Shown here in pieces: positions 63,653-64,000 of a stretch of 64,000 bases of DNA; positions within the stretch are counted from its first letter, which is position 1; each line of letters starts with the position of its first letter. The DNA comes from Phylloscopus collybita (lineage: Eukaryota > Chordata > Aves > Passeriformes > Phylloscopidae), in contig JAJNNQ010000024.1 of assembly GCA_027886175.1 (NCBI GenBank), positions 7,796,001-7,860,000 on the forward strand, in the 5' to 3' direction. Under the pieces are notes generated by a model. That model had not been told where the DNA came from and made no database searches. It worked only from the letters and a program-made list of their open reading frames with translations. The translations under genes and the position numbers were made by a program.

Positions 63653-64000
63653 CTTAATTAACACATTAGCTGGTCTCAAAACCTTGCAAATACTGAATAT
63701 AAATGGTTATATATATGGCTATACATATAAATGGTTATACCGAATATAAATGAATATTCCAAAATTGTTGCTGTCATCAAATTTCACAAATATTTGGGAA
63801 GGAATGACAGATTTTTGTCAGTATTTTAGTGGTAGGCATTAAACTCTGTCTCTCCTCTCTTCTGGGGAGCAACCCTCTTTTTTTCACAGCTTAGTGTGAA
63901 ACTAATGAAGTAGAAATGGTCACTGTTGAGCAATACTTTCTGAAAGTAATTCTTTCCTTCCCTGGGCCATGCCAAGTAATTTTCAGTGTCACTAAAACCA
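63653..64000. other. AT-rich DNA with a degenerate short repeat
   Basis: Between 63691 and 63757 the unit 'gaatataaatggttatat' recurs in degenerate form about three times. Nothing else is recognised to the window end. Confidence 0.5.

Noticed and set aside
1..64000. CRISPR array, prokaryotic operon, phage or defence system
   Set aside because: No evenly spaced direct repeats, no gene-dense strand blocks and no ribosome-binding-site-led frames; all signs point to vertebrate nuclear DNA.
1..64000. tRNA or rRNA genes
   Set aside because: Read by eye, no A-box/B-box pair with a cloverleaf and no rRNA core was noticed; a tRNAscan-SE or Infernal run would settle it.

Overview
The window looks like nuclear, non-coding DNA of a bird, most likely a songbird. 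The CR1 LINE 3' ends are characteristic of birds and other reptiles. The two LTRs resemble ERVL-type LTRs I know from songbird genomes. Other vertebrate-like traits are low CpG content, an AT-rich background and abundant homopolymers and microsatellites. No family assignment was checked against a database. I find no protein-coding exon, rRNA, tRNA, CRISPR array, operon or prokaryotic gene. The open frames present are short, and they lie in low-complexity DNA, in CR1 or LTR sequence, or have no recognisable protein similarity. The window is best read as intergenic DNA or part of a large intron.

Layout. At 1-497 is a CR1 3' end cut by the window edge. From 498 to about 15.3 kb is AT-rich single-copy DNA broken by A/C- and G/T-rich tracts (823-964, 5154-5452, 6921-7067, 9384-9488) and by an unusual 82-bp palindrome (12693-12774). 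At 15.37-15.82 kb is a piece of the CR1 ORF2 C-terminus. At 20.98-21.17 kb is a short CR1 3' end. From 22.9 to 28.7 kb is a cluster of long G/T, C/T and T tracts. At 32.9-33.85 kb is a GC-richer island of unknown nature. From 36.3 to 37.8 kb the DNA is unbroken and rich in TAAT-type motifs, a guess at conserved regulatory DNA. At 38.81-38.99 and 43.75-44.10 kb are two more CR1 pieces. At 39.97-40.12 kb an A/C-rich and a G/T-rich tract face each other. At 47.36 kb is a 30-bp scrap resembling an LTR end, at 49.96-50.43 kb a decayed ERVL-like solo LTR, and at 53.86-54.42 kb a second, younger-looking solo LTR with a near-perfect 5-bp target-site duplication. The rest, to 64 kb, is single-copy DNA with simple repeats.

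Because there are no genes, there is no pathway to describe. The features that organise the window are transposon fossils and simple repeats. All five CR1 fragments point the same way, and the G/T-rich tracts are strongly biased to the + strand. No convincing new biological system is present; the 82-bp palindrome, the GC-rich island and the strand bias are the best leads.
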